A stretch of 64,000 nucleotides of DNA from Pedococcus bigeumensis (GTDB lineage: Bacteria; Actinomycetota; Actinomycetes; Actinomycetales; Dermatophilaceae), in the NCBI RefSeq assembly GCF_006438965.1, contig NZ_RCZM01000001.1, positions 435,097 to 499,096 on the forward strand. Reading direction: 5' to 3'. Of the stretch, positions 16,514-25,248 are shown one piece after another. Positions within the stretch are counted from its first letter, which is position 1; each line of letters opens with the position of its first letter. Made by a program: the position numbers and the translations under genes. Below the pieces are notes generated by a model, which saw nothing but the letters and a program-made list of their open reading frames with translations, made no database searches and was not told where the DNA came from.

Positions 16514-17521
16514 ATGGAGATCCGCCGCCTCAACACCGACGATGAGGCAGAGCTTGCCCGCTTCCACGCGATCGGCGACCGCGCCGAGCGGTTCGAGCGC
16601 CCTTACGCCACGACGTGGGGCCTGGACGAGATGCGGATCGAGCTCACCGAGGAGGACCCCTCCGAACGCAAGGACTGCGTAGTCGCGATCGACGGCGAGG
16701 AGATCGTCGGAGCAGGCATTGCGTTCTCGGCGACCAACGACAACACGCACCTGTCCTGGCTGATGCCCTGGGTCGAACCCGAGCGTCGTCGTCGGGGCAT
16801 CGGCTCGGCCGTGCTGGCCGAGCTCGTCGCGATCTGCCGAGCGGACCACCGCACCGACCTGGTCATCGAGTCGGCCTATCCGTTCGACCGGCGCGAGGAC
16901 CACCCCTACCGCAGGTTCGCGGAGAAGAACGGCTTCGTCCTGGCCAACACCGAGATCCGCCGGGTGCGGACGCTGCCCGTGGAGGACGTCGACCTCGACG
17001 CCCTGATGGCCGAAGCGGCCCCACACCACGAGGGTTACCGCATCGAGGCGTTCGAGGACCCGCTGCCCGACGAGCTGCTGCCCTCACTGTGCGCTGCCCA
17101 CAACCGGCTCGCCGTCGATGCCCCGGGCGGCGACCTGGAGTTCGAGCCCGAGTCGCTCACGCCGGAGCTCGTCCGCGTCCACGAGGACCAGCGCCGGCGC
17201 CAGGGGCGTCGCAAGATCGCGACGCTCGCGATCAGCGACGCCGGTGAGGTCGTGGGGTACACCGATCTCGTCATCCCGCCCGAGGACCTGCCCAACGTGT
17301 GGCAGTGGGGCACCCTCGTGACGGCCGAGCACCGGGGCCACCACCTGGGCATGGCGATGAAGGCTCGTGCCCTCAAGGAGCTGCAGACCCGGATCGGTCC
17401 CGAGCGCACCCGCATCTTGACCTGCAACGCCGAGCAGAACGGCTACATGGTCTCGATCAACGAGCGCCTCGGGTTCCGCGCCGTCGAGGTGACCCCGGCC
17501 TTCCTCCTGCGCCAGTCGTGA
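16514..17521 (+). CDS. Tandem GNAT acetyltransferase
   Basis: A 335-residue protein with two GNAT folds. The first (1-150) holds 'WVEPERRRRGIGSAVLAEL', the acetyl-CoA loop RRRGIG. The second (160-335) holds 'LVTAEHRGHHLGMAMKA' with RGHHLG. The layout resembles mycothiol synthase and other double-GNAT proteins, but the sequence does not let me name MshD. The ATG at 16514 is chosen because it begins the domain; the frame is open upstream without a good ribosome site. Substrate unknown. Confidence 0.85.
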   Translation: MEIRRLNTDDEAELARFHAIGDRAERFERPYATTWGLDEMRIELTEEDPSERKDCVVAIDGEEIVGAGIAFSATNDNTHLSWLMPWVEPERRRRGIGSAVLAELVAICRADHRTDLVIESAYPFDRREDHPYRRFAEKNGFVLANTEIRRVRTLPVEDVDLDALMAEAAPHHEGYRIEAFEDPLPDELLPSLCAAHNRLAVDAPGGDLEFEPESLTPELVRVHEDQRRRQGRRKIATLAISDAGEVVGYTDLVIPPEDLPNVWQWGTLVTAEHRGHHLGMAMKARALKELQTRIGPERTRILTCNAEQNGYMVSINERLGFRAVEVTPAFLLRQS

Positions 17522-17584
17522 GCCGGCTGCGGCAACCCACCGGGCGCGTGCCGCGGTGCCGGCCACGCGGCATACGGTGGGGTC

Positions 17585-17893
17585 ATGCTCGTTGCCTTCT
17601 CCGTCGCCCCGTCCATCCCCGCCGACACCACCGGTTCGGTGAGTGAGGCGGTCGCCGCCGCCGTCACCGTCGTGCGCGAGTCCGGTCTGCCGCACCGCAC
17701 CTCGTCGATGTTCACCGAGATCGAGGGGGACTGGGACGAGGTGATGGCCGTGGTCAAGGGTGCGGTCGACGCCGTGGCCGCGTTCGGCCCGCGGGTGAGC
17801 CTGGTGCTCAAGGCCGACATCCGCGACGGGTATGCCGGTGAGCTGACCGCCAAGCTCGACCGCCTCGAAGCAGCGATCGACGCCCAGGAGTAG
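17585..17893 (+). CDS. MTH1187/YkoF-type thiamine-binding protein
   Basis: A 102-residue protein of the DUF77/MTH1187 family, a ferredoxin-like fold that binds thiamine-type ligands in characterised members. Typical are the N-terminal 'LVAFSVAPS', the 'HRTSSMFTEIEGDWDEVM' segment and 'RVSLVLKADIRDG'. Cytoplasmic, no transporter neighbours. I see no TPP riboswitch before it. A CGGCATAC word lies just upstream at 17568. Confidence 0.82.
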   Translation: MLVAFSVAPSIPADTTGSVSEAVAAAVTVVRESGLPHRTSSMFTEIEGDWDEVMAVVKGAVDAVAAFGPRVSLVLKADIRDGYAGELTAKLDRLEAAIDAQE

Positions 17894-18073
17894 CCCAGGA
17901 GCAGCCAGGGAGTCGTCCGCAAGGAACGCTGGCTGGCACGCCCTCCGAGCGTGAATTGTTGCCGGAATGTGGCCCACTGCCGGATGAATCCGCCTTAGGG
18001 TCGAGCGGGACCGGGACCGGCACGAGACGCCGGCCCGAGGGGACGAACCGGGACGCACGGAGGTACTGACGGC

Positions 18074-21000
18074 ATGTGGGCTGCGATCAGATATCGCCGA
18101 GCCCAGGCCGGGGTCCTCGTGCTGCTGTCGGCGCTGATCGCCACCTGCGCCGTGTTCGCGCCGCTCTACCAGCGGGCGCTCGAGCAGGCGCTCCTACGCT
18201 CCAGCATCAGCTCGGCCAGCATCGCCGACACGGCCCTGGTGGTCCGAGCCGGCCGGGGGACGGCCAACCCGAGCTTCGCCAGTGCAGCCCTCTCCGGCAA
18301 TGTCCCGGCCTCGGTGCAGGTGCTCTACGGCGACCCCATCGGGCAGATGTCCGACGCCATCAGCATCGTGCCGAAGGCCGGCCTCAAGCACTCGCCGGGA
18401 GATCTCGTCGCACGTGACCAGGTCTGCCAGCACCTCAAGATCACCACCGGCACCTGTCCCAAGGCGGTCGGCGAGGTGCTGGTCTCCGCGAAGGACATGG
18501 CCGCCTGGAAGTGGCCCCTCGGCAAGACGTTCGACACCACGGTGCCCGGTCTCGGCCAGGGTGAGAAGCCCACCGCCACCCTCAAGGTCGTCGGGGCCTA
18601 CGAGGTCGTGCCGGACGAGGGCTACTGGCTGCGCACCCAGCTGGACGGCAAGTCGGGCTCGCTCATAGACGTCGGTCTCGAGCAGGTGCCGGCCATCGAC
18701 GACTTCGTCACCCCCGAGGCGACGTTCACCAAGGACTGGAGCGTGGCGCAGGCGACGTTGACGCTGCCGCTGCGACGCGACCTGTTCACGCTGGGCAACC
18801 TGCAGCAGATCTCCGACGTGCTGGCTGCCAAGGGCGGCAACCGGGCGGCCGGACAGGGGATCGACGGCGCGCTGGTGGAGACCCAGCTGCCCACGATCAT
18901 CGACGGGATCCGGGTGGGGCAGCACCAGCTGCGCGTCATCGTCCCGCTCCTGATGGCCCAGCTGGGCCTGCTGGCGGCGGCCATCCTGCTGCTCGTCGCG
19001 CAGGCCGCGGTGGAGCAGCGGCGACCTGAGGTGGCCCTGGCCCGGCTCCGCGGCCGCAGCCGTGAGGGGGCCGGGCGGATCGTCATGGGGGAGCTCGCCG
19101 CGACCGTCGCGATCGGGCTGCCCATCGGGTTCCTGCTCGCGCTCCTGCTGACCACCCTGGTGCGGTGGTTCCTGCTTCCCGAAGGTGTCCCGTTCGAGGT
19201 GCCCTGGTACTCCGTCCTGGCGCTCGCGGCGTCGGCCGTCGTGTGCGCGGTGGCCATCTGGCTCGCCGCGCGCCCCGTTCAGCGGCTCACCGTCTCGGCC
19301 CTGCTGCGACGGGTGTCCCGCGAGCGTGCGCGGGCCTTCGGGATCGTGGACATCCTGGCCGTGGCCCTGGCCGCGTTCGGCCTCATCGGGCTGGCGACCG
19401 GGACGCTCGGGGGACCGCTGGCCCTCGTGACGCCGACCCTGATCGCCCTCGCTGCCGGACTCGTCGCCTCCCGTCTGGCCGTCCCGGTCGCAGGTGCCAG
19501 CGGTCGCGCCAACCTGCGCCGGGGTCGGATCGGGCCGGCCCTGACCGCCTTCGGGCTCGAGCGCCGGCCCACGCTGCGCAAGGTCGTCACCGTGGTCAGC
19601 GTCGCCGTGGCGCTCACCGTGTTCGCCGCCAACGCACTCGTCGTGGGCGACCGCAACTGGACGGCGCGAGCCCAGGTGCAGACCGGTGCCCCCGCCGTCA
19701 TCGACACCGACAGCCGCAACCCCGCCAGCCTGCTGGCCACCGTGCGGGCGATCGACCCGACAGGTACCAAGGCCAGCCCCGTGGCGATCGTCCGACGCAC
19801 CGACCAGAAGTCGACGGCGACCATGGCGGTGGTCACCAGGGACTTCGAGGAGACGTCGTTCGCGCCGCCTGGTGAGCCGTACCGACTGGGCGCGCTCGCC
19901 CCACCCGACATCGCGCCGGTCCAGCTCCGTGGCACGCGGGTCACCGGCCGGATCGCCTGGAACCTCACCACCCCCGAGGGCCAGCTCGCCCAACGGCCGA
20001 CCGGCCAGTCCGGGGCCCCGCTGCCTCCCGGGGTGGGTCCGGGCTCGGAGGAGCCCTCCGAGCTGCGCATCTCGGTGACGACGCCCCAAGGTCAGCGCCT
20101 GACGCGGGTGATCGGCCAGGTCCCGTTGCAGGGCAAGGGATCTGCCGAGCTCAAGGGCTTGCTGCTCTGCCCGGACGGCTGCCGTCTCGACGGGCTCGAG
20201 TTCCGCAAGACCGACCAGCAGGCCAGTGAGGTCAGCGGCACGCTCAGCATCACCGGGCTGGGCATCGACGGGAAGTCCCTCGACCTCGCCGCACCCAACC
20301 AGTGGAACCCGTTCGTCGCGCCCGCCACGAGCAGCGGAGACGCGCTCAAGCAGGTGCCGGCGACGGGCGACACCCTTGCCCTCGAGCTGGTCAGCACGGG
20401 CTTCGCGCTCGAGCTCTCGCACGCCGACGTCCCGGCCGTCGTCCCGGGCCTGCTCGCAGGTCCGATGCCGCCCGGGGGTTCCGCCCAGGGTTTCGACGCG
20501 GTCGGCATCAACGGTGCCCCGCTGACGGCAGCCGTCCAGCAGACGGTCGACACCCTCCCGGTCCTGGGCGGCCAGGGGGTCCTCGTGGACTACGAGACGC
20601 TGGCTCGCTTGGGTGGTCGCCTGCCCGACAGCGGGACGCTCTCGGTCTGGGTCAGCGACCCTGCCCGTGCCGACGCCGTGGCCCAGAGCCTGACCACGCA
20701 AGGGGTCGGCGTCCTGGCCAGGCACAGCGTGGCCACGGCCAAGGACCGCCTCGACGAGTCCGCGTCGGCCTGGGGTCTGCGACTGGCCGCCTTCACCGGT
20801 GCGATGGGTGTCCTGCTCGCAGCCCTGGTGGTGCTCGTCATGACGGTCACCGGCTGGCGGGTCGTGGCGCGTGACCTCGCTGCCCTGCACATGTCCGGCG
20901 TCCCGCTCAAGGAGCTGCGGCGCTCGCTCGTGCGCGAACAGGTCGTGCTCGTCCTGGTCGGCACCGTGGTGGGGGTGATCTGCGGCGCGGTGAGCTCGTT

Positions 21001-21193
21001 CATCGCGATGCCACTGATCCCGTTGTTCGACAGCGCCTCCGACCCGGTGCCGGCCCTCGAGCTCGCACCGGACACCCTGGCCATCGTCGGCGCCGCAGTG
21101 GTGGCCGGCCTGGTGTTGGTCGCCGTGGGGTGGCTGGCCGCCGTGGGTGCCGGGCGCAGGATCACGTTGCGACGGATCAGGGAGTCACTGTGA
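18074..21193 (+). CDS. FtsX-like ABC transporter permease (MacB-type, large)
   Basis: A 1039-residue permease with an N-terminal helix (about 12-33), a first extracytoplasmic domain (about 40-290), a helix cluster at about 293-312, 345-368, 376-475 and 504-525, a second large extracytoplasmic domain (about 530-895) and three terminal helices (about 902-925, 950-978, 1000-1025). The helix-flanking segments 'RRPEVALARLRGRS' and 'DLAALHMSGVPLKELRRSL' are FtsX coupling motifs. GGAGG lies upstream of the ATG. The stop overlaps the first ATPase gene. Such exporters move lipids, peptides or lipoproteins, or transmit signals to cell-wall enzymes; cargo unknown. Confidence 0.9.
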   Translation: MWAAIRYRRAQAGVLVLLSALIATCAVFAPLYQRALEQALLRSSISSASIADTALVVRAGRGTANPSFASAALSGNVPASVQVLYGDPIGQMSDAISIVPKAGLKHSPGDLVARDQVCQHLKITTGTCPKAVGEVLVSAKDMAAWKWPLGKTFDTTVPGLGQGEKPTATLKVVGAYEVVPDEGYWLRTQLDGKSGSLIDVGLEQVPAIDDFVTPEATFTKDWSVAQATLTLPLRRDLFTLGNLQQISDVLAAKGGNRAAGQGIDGALVETQLPTIIDGIRVGQHQLRVIVPLLMAQLGLLAAAILLLVAQAAVEQRRPEVALARLRGRSREGAGRIVMGELAATVAIGLPIGFLLALLLTTLVRWFLLPEGVPFEVPWYSVLALAASAVVCAVAIWLAARPVQRLTVSALLRRVSRERARAFGIVDILAVALAAFGLIGLATGTLGGPLALVTPTLIALAAGLVASRLAVPVAGASGRANLRRGRIGPALTAFGLERRPTLRKVVTVVSVAVALTVFAANALVVGDRNWTARAQVQTGAPAVIDTDSRNPASLLATVRAIDPTGTKASPVAIVRRTDQKSTATMAVVTRDFEETSFAPPGEPYRLGALAPPDIAPVQLRGTRVTGRIAWNLTTPEGQLAQRPTGQSGAPLPPGVGPGSEEPSELRISVTTPQGQRLTRVIGQVPLQGKGSAELKGLLLCPDGCRLDGLEFRKTDQQASEVSGTLSITGLGIDGKSLDLAAPNQWNPFVAPATSSGDALKQVPATGDTLALELVSTGFALELSHADVPAVVPGLLAGPMPPGGSAQGFDAVGINGAPLTAAVQQTVDTLPVLGGQGVLVDYETLARLGGRLPDSGTLSVWVSDPARADAVAQSLTTQGVGVLARHSVATAKDRLDESASAWGLRLAAFTGAMGVLLAALVVLVMTVTGWRVVARDLAALHMSGVPLKELRRSLVREQVVLVLVGTVVGVICGAVSSFIAMPLIPLFDSASDPVPALELAPDTLAIVGAAVVAGLVLVAVGWLAAVGAGRRITLRRIRESL

Positions 21194-22089
21194 GCACCAG
21201 CGCTTTGACTGGGGTGAGCGGGAGCTCCGAGAGTCGCGGCACTTCCAGCAGGGGGCTGCGGGTCACCACGCGCGGCCTCGTCCACATCTACCGGGCTGAG
21301 GGCCACGACGTGGCAGCCCTGTCCGGGGTCGACCTCACCGTCCACCCGGGTGAGGTGGTCGGGCTGCTGGGTCCGTCCGGCGCGGGCAAGTCGACCCTGC
21401 TCACGCTGTTCGGCGGGCTGATGCGCCCCAGCGCGGGCCGGGTGCTCGTCGGGGAGCACGAGCTGTCCACCATGTCCGAAGCCGACCTCGACCGGTTCCG
21501 CGCCGCGGAGGTGGGCCTCGTCCTGCAGGGCGCCACCCGAAACCTGTTGCCCTACCTCACTGCCCGCCAGAACGTCGAGTTCGCCCAGAGCTCGGCCCGC
21601 AAGGCCGGTCGTGAGGTGCCACCGCCCGGTGAGGTGCTGGAGCTCGTCGGCCTCCACCACGCGGCGACCGCGCCGCTCGACTCGCTGCCGCCGGGACAGC
21701 TCCAGCTCGCGGCGCTCGCGGTCGCGCTCGCCAGCCGTCCGGGACTGTTGCTCGGCGACGAGCCGACCTCGCAGCTGCACCACTCGTCCCGCGACCTCGT
21801 GCTCGACACGTTGCACCGGGTCAACCAGGAGTGGGGGACCACCGTCGTGGTCGTGACCCACGACCCCGAGGTGGCCGCGCGGCTGCCGCGCACGGTCACC
21901 ATCCGCGACGGCCGCGTCGGTGGCGAGGGCCGTTCCGGCGAGGCGTATGCCGTGGTGTCAGCGGACGGCTCGCTGCCCCTTCCGCCCGCAGCTGTGGGTG
22001 CATTCCCTCCCGGGGCGCTGGTGCGGGTGCACGAGGTCGACGGCGTCTGGACGCTGATCCCGCAGGGCAGGGGTGAGACGGATGAGTAA
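21190..22089 (+). CDS. ABC transporter ATP-binding protein with altered signature motif
   Basis: A 299-residue ATPase of the LolD/MacB type. It has Walker A GPSGAGKST, Q-loop VLQGA, Walker B LLLGDEPT and His switch VVTHDPE. The signature LSGGQ is replaced by LPPGQ (in 'LDSLPPGQLQLAALAVAL'), so one of the two ATP sites of the transporter is probably weak. Starts at GTGA overlapping the permease stop. It likely forms a heterodimer with the next gene product, which has an intact signature. Confidence 0.9.
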   Translation: MSTSALTGVSGSSESRGTSSRGLRVTTRGLVHIYRAEGHDVAALSGVDLTVHPGEVVGLLGPSGAGKSTLLTLFGGLMRPSAGRVLVGEHELSTMSEADLDRFRAAEVGLVLQGATRNLLPYLTARQNVEFAQSSARKAGREVPPPGEVLELVGLHHAATAPLDSLPPGQLQLAALAVALASRPGLLLGDEPTSQLHHSSRDLVLDTLHRVNQEWGTTVVVVTHDPEVAARLPRTVTIRDGRVGGEGRSGEAYAVVSADGSLPLPPAAVGAFPPGALVRVHEVDGVWTLIPQGRGETDE

Positions 22090-22831
22090 TAACCGCCGCG
22101 AGGGTGACGCGGACGTCTGGGCGATGACCGACGGACACCGCCCCGGGGACGGTGCGGAGCTCGAGGACGTGGAGTCGCCGCCCCTGAGCGTGGAGGGTGT
22201 GACCGTCCGCTACGGGTCGACGGTCGCGGTCGTCGACGCAGACCTTGAGGCCTATGCCGGCGAGTTCATCGCCATCACGGGCCACAGCGGTGCCGGGAAG
22301 TCGTCCCTGCTGTGGGCGATCGGTGGCGCGGTGGCCTGCGAGGGCACCGTCCGGATCGGCGACGAAGAGGTCCGCGACCGCGCCCAGGCCGCCCGCCTGG
22401 GCATCGAGGTGATCCCGCAGGGGAGTGCCCTCGCGGTCCTGCTCTCGGCCGAGGAGAACGTCACGCTGCCGCTGCTGGCGCGCGGGGTGCGCGCAGAGCA
22501 GGCCCAGCGACGGGCCAAGGCAGCGCTGGAGTCCGTCGGTCTGCACGAGTCCGGCAGCCACCTCGCCGAGGAGCTGAGCGGCGGTCAGCAGCAGCGGGTG
22601 GCGGTGGCCCGTGGCCTTGCCCTGCGCGGCAGGGTGCTGCTCGCCGATGAGCCCACCTCCGAGCTCGACCACGACAACCGTGAACGCGTCCTGGCGCTGC
22701 TGCGGGCCGAAGCCCGGCGGGGCGCGATCGTCATCATGGCGACGCACGACCCCGAGGCGGCCGAGGAGGCCGACGGCGAGATCCGTCTCGATGATGGACA
22801 GCTCGAGACCATCCGCACCCCCGCGGGCTAG
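22082..22831 (+). CDS. ABC transporter ATP-binding protein
   Basis: A 249-residue ATPase with Walker A GHSGAGKSS, Q-loop VIPQGS, signature LSGGQQQR, Walker B VLLADEPTSELD and His switch MATHDPE. It overlaps the previous gene by 8 bases. I chose ATG 22082; an ATG three codons upstream is also in frame. Together with the preceding ATPase and the FtsX permease it forms one exporter, followed directly by a MarR regulator gene. Confidence 0.9.
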   Translation: MSNNRREGDADVWAMTDGHRPGDGAELEDVESPPLSVEGVTVRYGSTVAVVDADLEAYAGEFIAITGHSGAGKSSLLWAIGGAVACEGTVRIGDEEVRDRAQAARLGIEVIPQGSALAVLLSAEENVTLPLLARGVRAEQAQRRAKAALESVGLHESGSHLAEELSGGQQQRVAVARGLALRGRVLLADEPTSELDHDNRERVLALLRAEARRGAIVIMATHDPEAAEEADGEIRLDDGQLETIRTPAG

Positions 22832-22841
22832 CCTGCTGCGC

Positions 22842-23357
22842 GTGCCGAAGCCGATTCGCCTGCCGTTCGACCCGATCACGCGCGCGGCGCAGCTGTGGAC
22901 CAGGCGCTGGGGGCGCACCTCCCAGCCGTTGGCGATGGCCAGCGCGACGTCGATCATGCGGGTCCAGCAGCTCCTCATCACCGACTATGACGCGCTGGTC
23001 GGCAGGCACGGCCTCACCTTCGCCCGCTACGAGGCGCTGGTGCTGCTCGCGTTCAGCCGTGACGGCAGGCTGGGCATGAGCAAGATCGGCCAGCGGCTGA
23101 TGGTCCACCCCACGAGCGCCACCAACATCATCCAGCGGCTCGACGCCCAGGGCTTCGTCGAGCGGGTGCCCAACCCCGACGACGGCCGCGGCACCCTCGC
23201 GGTCATCACCCCGGCCGGACGCGCAGCAATGGAAGCCGCGACCGCCGACCTGGTGCAGCACAAGTTCGGGCTGGGCATGCTGACCGCCGCCGAGCACGAG
23301 CAGCTCTTCGACCTGCTGCGCAAGGTGCGGGTCGGCGCTGCTGACTTCGACGCCTGA
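22842..23357 (+). CDS. MarR-family transcriptional regulator
   Basis: A 171-residue winged-helix regulator. It has the MarR pattern 'LTFARYEALVLLAF', 'GRLGMSKIGQRLMVHPTSATNIIQRLDAQGFVERVPNPDDGRGTLAVITPAGR'-type recognition helix, wing (Asp-Asp-Gly-Arg) and dimer helices. GTG start 11 bases after the ABC ATPase stop. It is the last gene of the exporter operon and probably controls it in response to a ligand, or controls the mutase gene downstream; no MarR-like operator is obvious. Confidence 0.88.
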   Translation: MPKPIRLPFDPITRAAQLWTRRWGRTSQPLAMASATSIMRVQQLLITDYDALVGRHGLTFARYEALVLLAFSRDGRLGMSKIGQRLMVHPTSATNIIQRLDAQGFVERVPNPDDGRGTLAVITPAGRAAMEAATADLVQHKFGLGMLTAAEHEQLFDLLRKVRVGAADFDA

Positions 23358-23392
23358 CCCAGCCACCCGGCATACCCACCCTTGCTCGCCCT

Positions 23393-23436
23393 GTTGGAAG
23401 CGAAACTTCCGGATATCCGGAAGTTTCGCTTCCAAC
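23393..23436. terminator. Perfect 44-bp palindrome after marR
   Basis: A perfect inverted repeat with 22-base arms and no spacer, centred on GGATATCC; the arm begins GTTGGAAGCGAAACTTCC. It starts 36 bases after the marR stop, and 23368 just before it carries a CGGCATAC word. The hairpin would terminate the exporter-marR transcript. The A/T content of the stem (GAAAC) differs from the C/G-only stems elsewhere in the window. Confidence 0.8.
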
Positions 23437-23476
23437 CTGACCGCCCGGGCCGGGGCCGGAGGGAGGCTGGCGTGAC

Positions 23477-23500
23477 ATTTACTAGGACGTCCTAGTAAAT
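23477..23500. promoter_or_regulatory. 24-bp perfect palindromic operator over the mutase promoter
   Basis: ATTTACTAGGAC (23477-23488) is followed directly by its exact complement, ending 8 bases before the ATG. GTGACA at 23472-23477 and TAAATT at 23496-23501 are 18 bases apart and could be -35 and -10 elements, which would put the transcript start at or next to the ATG (leaderless). The palindrome fills the spacer, an ideal repressor site. The convergent TetR gene at 25245 is the natural candidate regulator. Confidence 0.7.
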
Positions 23501-23508
23501 TGGCAGGC

Positions 23509-25248
23509 ATGCCCGAGAACCCTGCACCCACCACCCCCGCGACGAGCGACGGCGCTGCGCGCTGGCAGGCCCGCTACGACGCGGCCCAGGCGAAGGGCCA
23601 GGTGCGGGACGCCGACTTCACCACGCTCTCGCAGATGCCGGTGGAGCCCGTCTACGGGCCGACCGACGGCTCCGAGGTGCCAGAGCGGATCGGCTGGCCG
23701 GGGGAGTACCCCTTCACGCGTGGCCTCTACCCGACCGGTTATCGCGGCCGCACCTGGACGATCCGGCAGTTCGCCGGCTTCGGCAACGCGGTGCAGACCA
23801 ACGAGCGCTACAAGATGATCCTCGAGCGCGGGGGCGGCGGTCTCTCGGTGGCCTTCGACATGCCCACCCTGATGGGGCGCGACTCGGACGACCCGATGGC
23901 CCTGGGCGAGGTCGGCCACTGTGGCGTCGCGATCGACTCCGCTGCCGACATGGAGGTGCTGTTCAACGAGCTGCCGCTCGAGGACATCACCACGTCGATG
24001 ACGATCAGCGGCCCGGCCGTCCCGGTGTTCTGCATGTACCTCGTCGCCTCCGAGCGCCAGGGGGTCGACCTCGGCGTCCTCAACGGCACGCTGCAGACCG
24101 ACATCTTCAAGGAGTACATCGCCCAGAAGGAGTGGCTGTTCGCTCCCGAGCCGCACCTGCGCCTGATCGGCGACCTGATGGAGTACTGCGCCGAGAACAT
24201 CCCTGACTACAAGCCGCTATCGGTCTCGGGCTACCACATCCGCGAGGCCGGTTCGACGGCTGCGCAGGAGCTCGCGTTCACCCTCGCTGACGGTTTCGGC
24301 TACGTCGAGCTGGGCCTGTCGCGCGGCCTCGACATCGAGAAGTTCGCACCTGGTCTGTCGTTCTTCTTCGACAGCCACCTCGACTTCTTCGAGGAGATCG
24401 CCAAGTTCCGCGCGGCCCGTCGCATCTGGGCCCGCTGGCTGCGCGACACCTACGGCGCGAAGACCGACAAGGCCCAGTGGCTGCGGTTCCACACCCAGAC
24501 CGCCGGAGTCTCCCTGACTGCCCAGCAGCCCTACAACAACGTGGTCCGCACCGCCGTCGAGGCGCTCGCGGCCGTCCTCGGTGGCACCAACTCGTTGCAC
24601 ACCAACGCCCTCGACGAGACCCTCGCGCTGCCCAGTGAGCAGGCCGCCGAGATCGCGCTGCGCACCCAGCAGGTGCTCATGGAGGAGACCGGCGTCGTCA
24701 ACGTCGCGGACCCCCTCGGCGGCAGCTGGTACGTCGAGGCCCTCACCGACAAGATCGAGGCCGAGGCCGAGGCGATCTTCGACAAGATCAGGGCGATGGG
24801 CGAGCTCGGCAAGCCCCGCAACGCCGAGGGCGGTGTCGACCACGCGGTCGGCCCGATGACCTCAGGCATCCTGCGCGGCATCGAGGACGGCTGGTTCATG
24901 TCCGAGATCGCCGAGGCGGCGTTCCAGTACCAGGTGTCGCTGGAGAAGGGTGACAAGAAGGTCGTGGGCGTCAACTGCCACACCGCCTCGGTCACCCACC
25001 AGCTCGAGATCCTGCGGGTCAGCCACGAGGTCGAGACCGACCAGGTGGCCGCCCTCAAGACGCGCAAGTCGGGCCGCGACGAGGACGCCGTGCGCGCCGC
25101 CGTGCAGCACATGGTCGAGGTTGCCCGGACCAGCGGGAACATGGTCCCGGCCATGCTCGACGCTGCGCGCGCCGAGGCGACGCTGGGGGAGATCTGCGAC
25201 GCGTTGCGGGACGAGTGGGGCGTCTACCGCGAGCCGGCCCGCTTCTAG
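23509..25248 (+). CDS. icmA: B12-dependent acyl-CoA mutase large subunit, likely isobutyryl-CoA mutase IcmA
   Basis: A 579-residue mutase catalytic (TIM-barrel) subunit without the C-terminal B12-binding domain, as in large subunits that pair with a separate small subunit. Sequence reads 'YPFTRGLYPTGYRGRTWTIR', then QFAGF. In methylmalonyl-CoA mutase two residues that set substrate choice are Tyr89 and Arg207; isobutyryl-CoA mutase has Phe and Gln. Here the same positions are Phe88 (RQFAGF) and Gln206 (IAQKEW), 118 apart as in the known enzymes. So isomerisation of isobutyryl-CoA to n-butyryl-CoA is inferred. No small subunit gene is in the window; MeaB at 11113 is a possible partner. I prefer ATG 23509 to TTG 23500. 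No clear ribosome site, consistent with a leaderless transcript. It overlaps the convergent tetR by 4 bases. Confidence 0.85.
   Translation: MPENPAPTTPATSDGAARWQARYDAAQAKGQVRDADFTTLSQMPVEPVYGPTDGSEVPERIGWPGEYPFTRGLYPTGYRGRTWTIRQFAGFGNAVQTNERYKMILERGGGGLSVAFDMPTLMGRDSDDPMALGEVGHCGVAIDSAADMEVLFNELPLEDITTSMTISGPAVPVFCMYLVASERQGVDLGVLNGTLQTDIFKEYIAQKEWLFAPEPHLRLIGDLMEYCAENIPDYKPLSVSGYHIREAGSTAAQELAFTLADGFGYVELGLSRGLDIEKFAPGLSFFFDSHLDFFEEIAKFRAARRIWARWLRDTYGAKTDKAQWLRFHTQTAGVSLTAQQPYNNVVRTAVEALAAVLGGTNSLHTNALDETLALPSEQAAEIALRTQQVLMEETGVVNVADPLGGSWYVEALTDKIEAEAEAIFDKIRAMGELGKPRNAEGGVDHAVGPMTSGILRGIEDGWFMSEIAEAAFQYQVSLEKGDKKVVGVNCHTASVTHQLEILRVSHEVETDQVAALKTRKSGRDEDAVRAAVQHMVEVARTSGNMVPAMLDAARAEATLGEICDALRDEWGVYREPARF

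Noticed and set aside
17522-17584. TPP riboswitch before the thiamine-binding-type gene
   Set aside because: The gap is only 63 bases and has no CUGAGA/ACCUGA-type THI-box elements.
18194-20890. A very long open frame opposite the FtsX-like permease gene
   Set aside because: Composition-driven antisense frame of a GC-rich gene; its protein is polar, His/Arg/Gly-rich with no domain, and the plus-strand permease has clear motifs and a ribosome site.
23509-25248. Methylmalonyl-CoA mutase as the name for the mutase
   Set aside because: Phe and Gln at the two specificity positions and the lack of a B12 domain fit isobutyryl-CoA mutase large subunit better.
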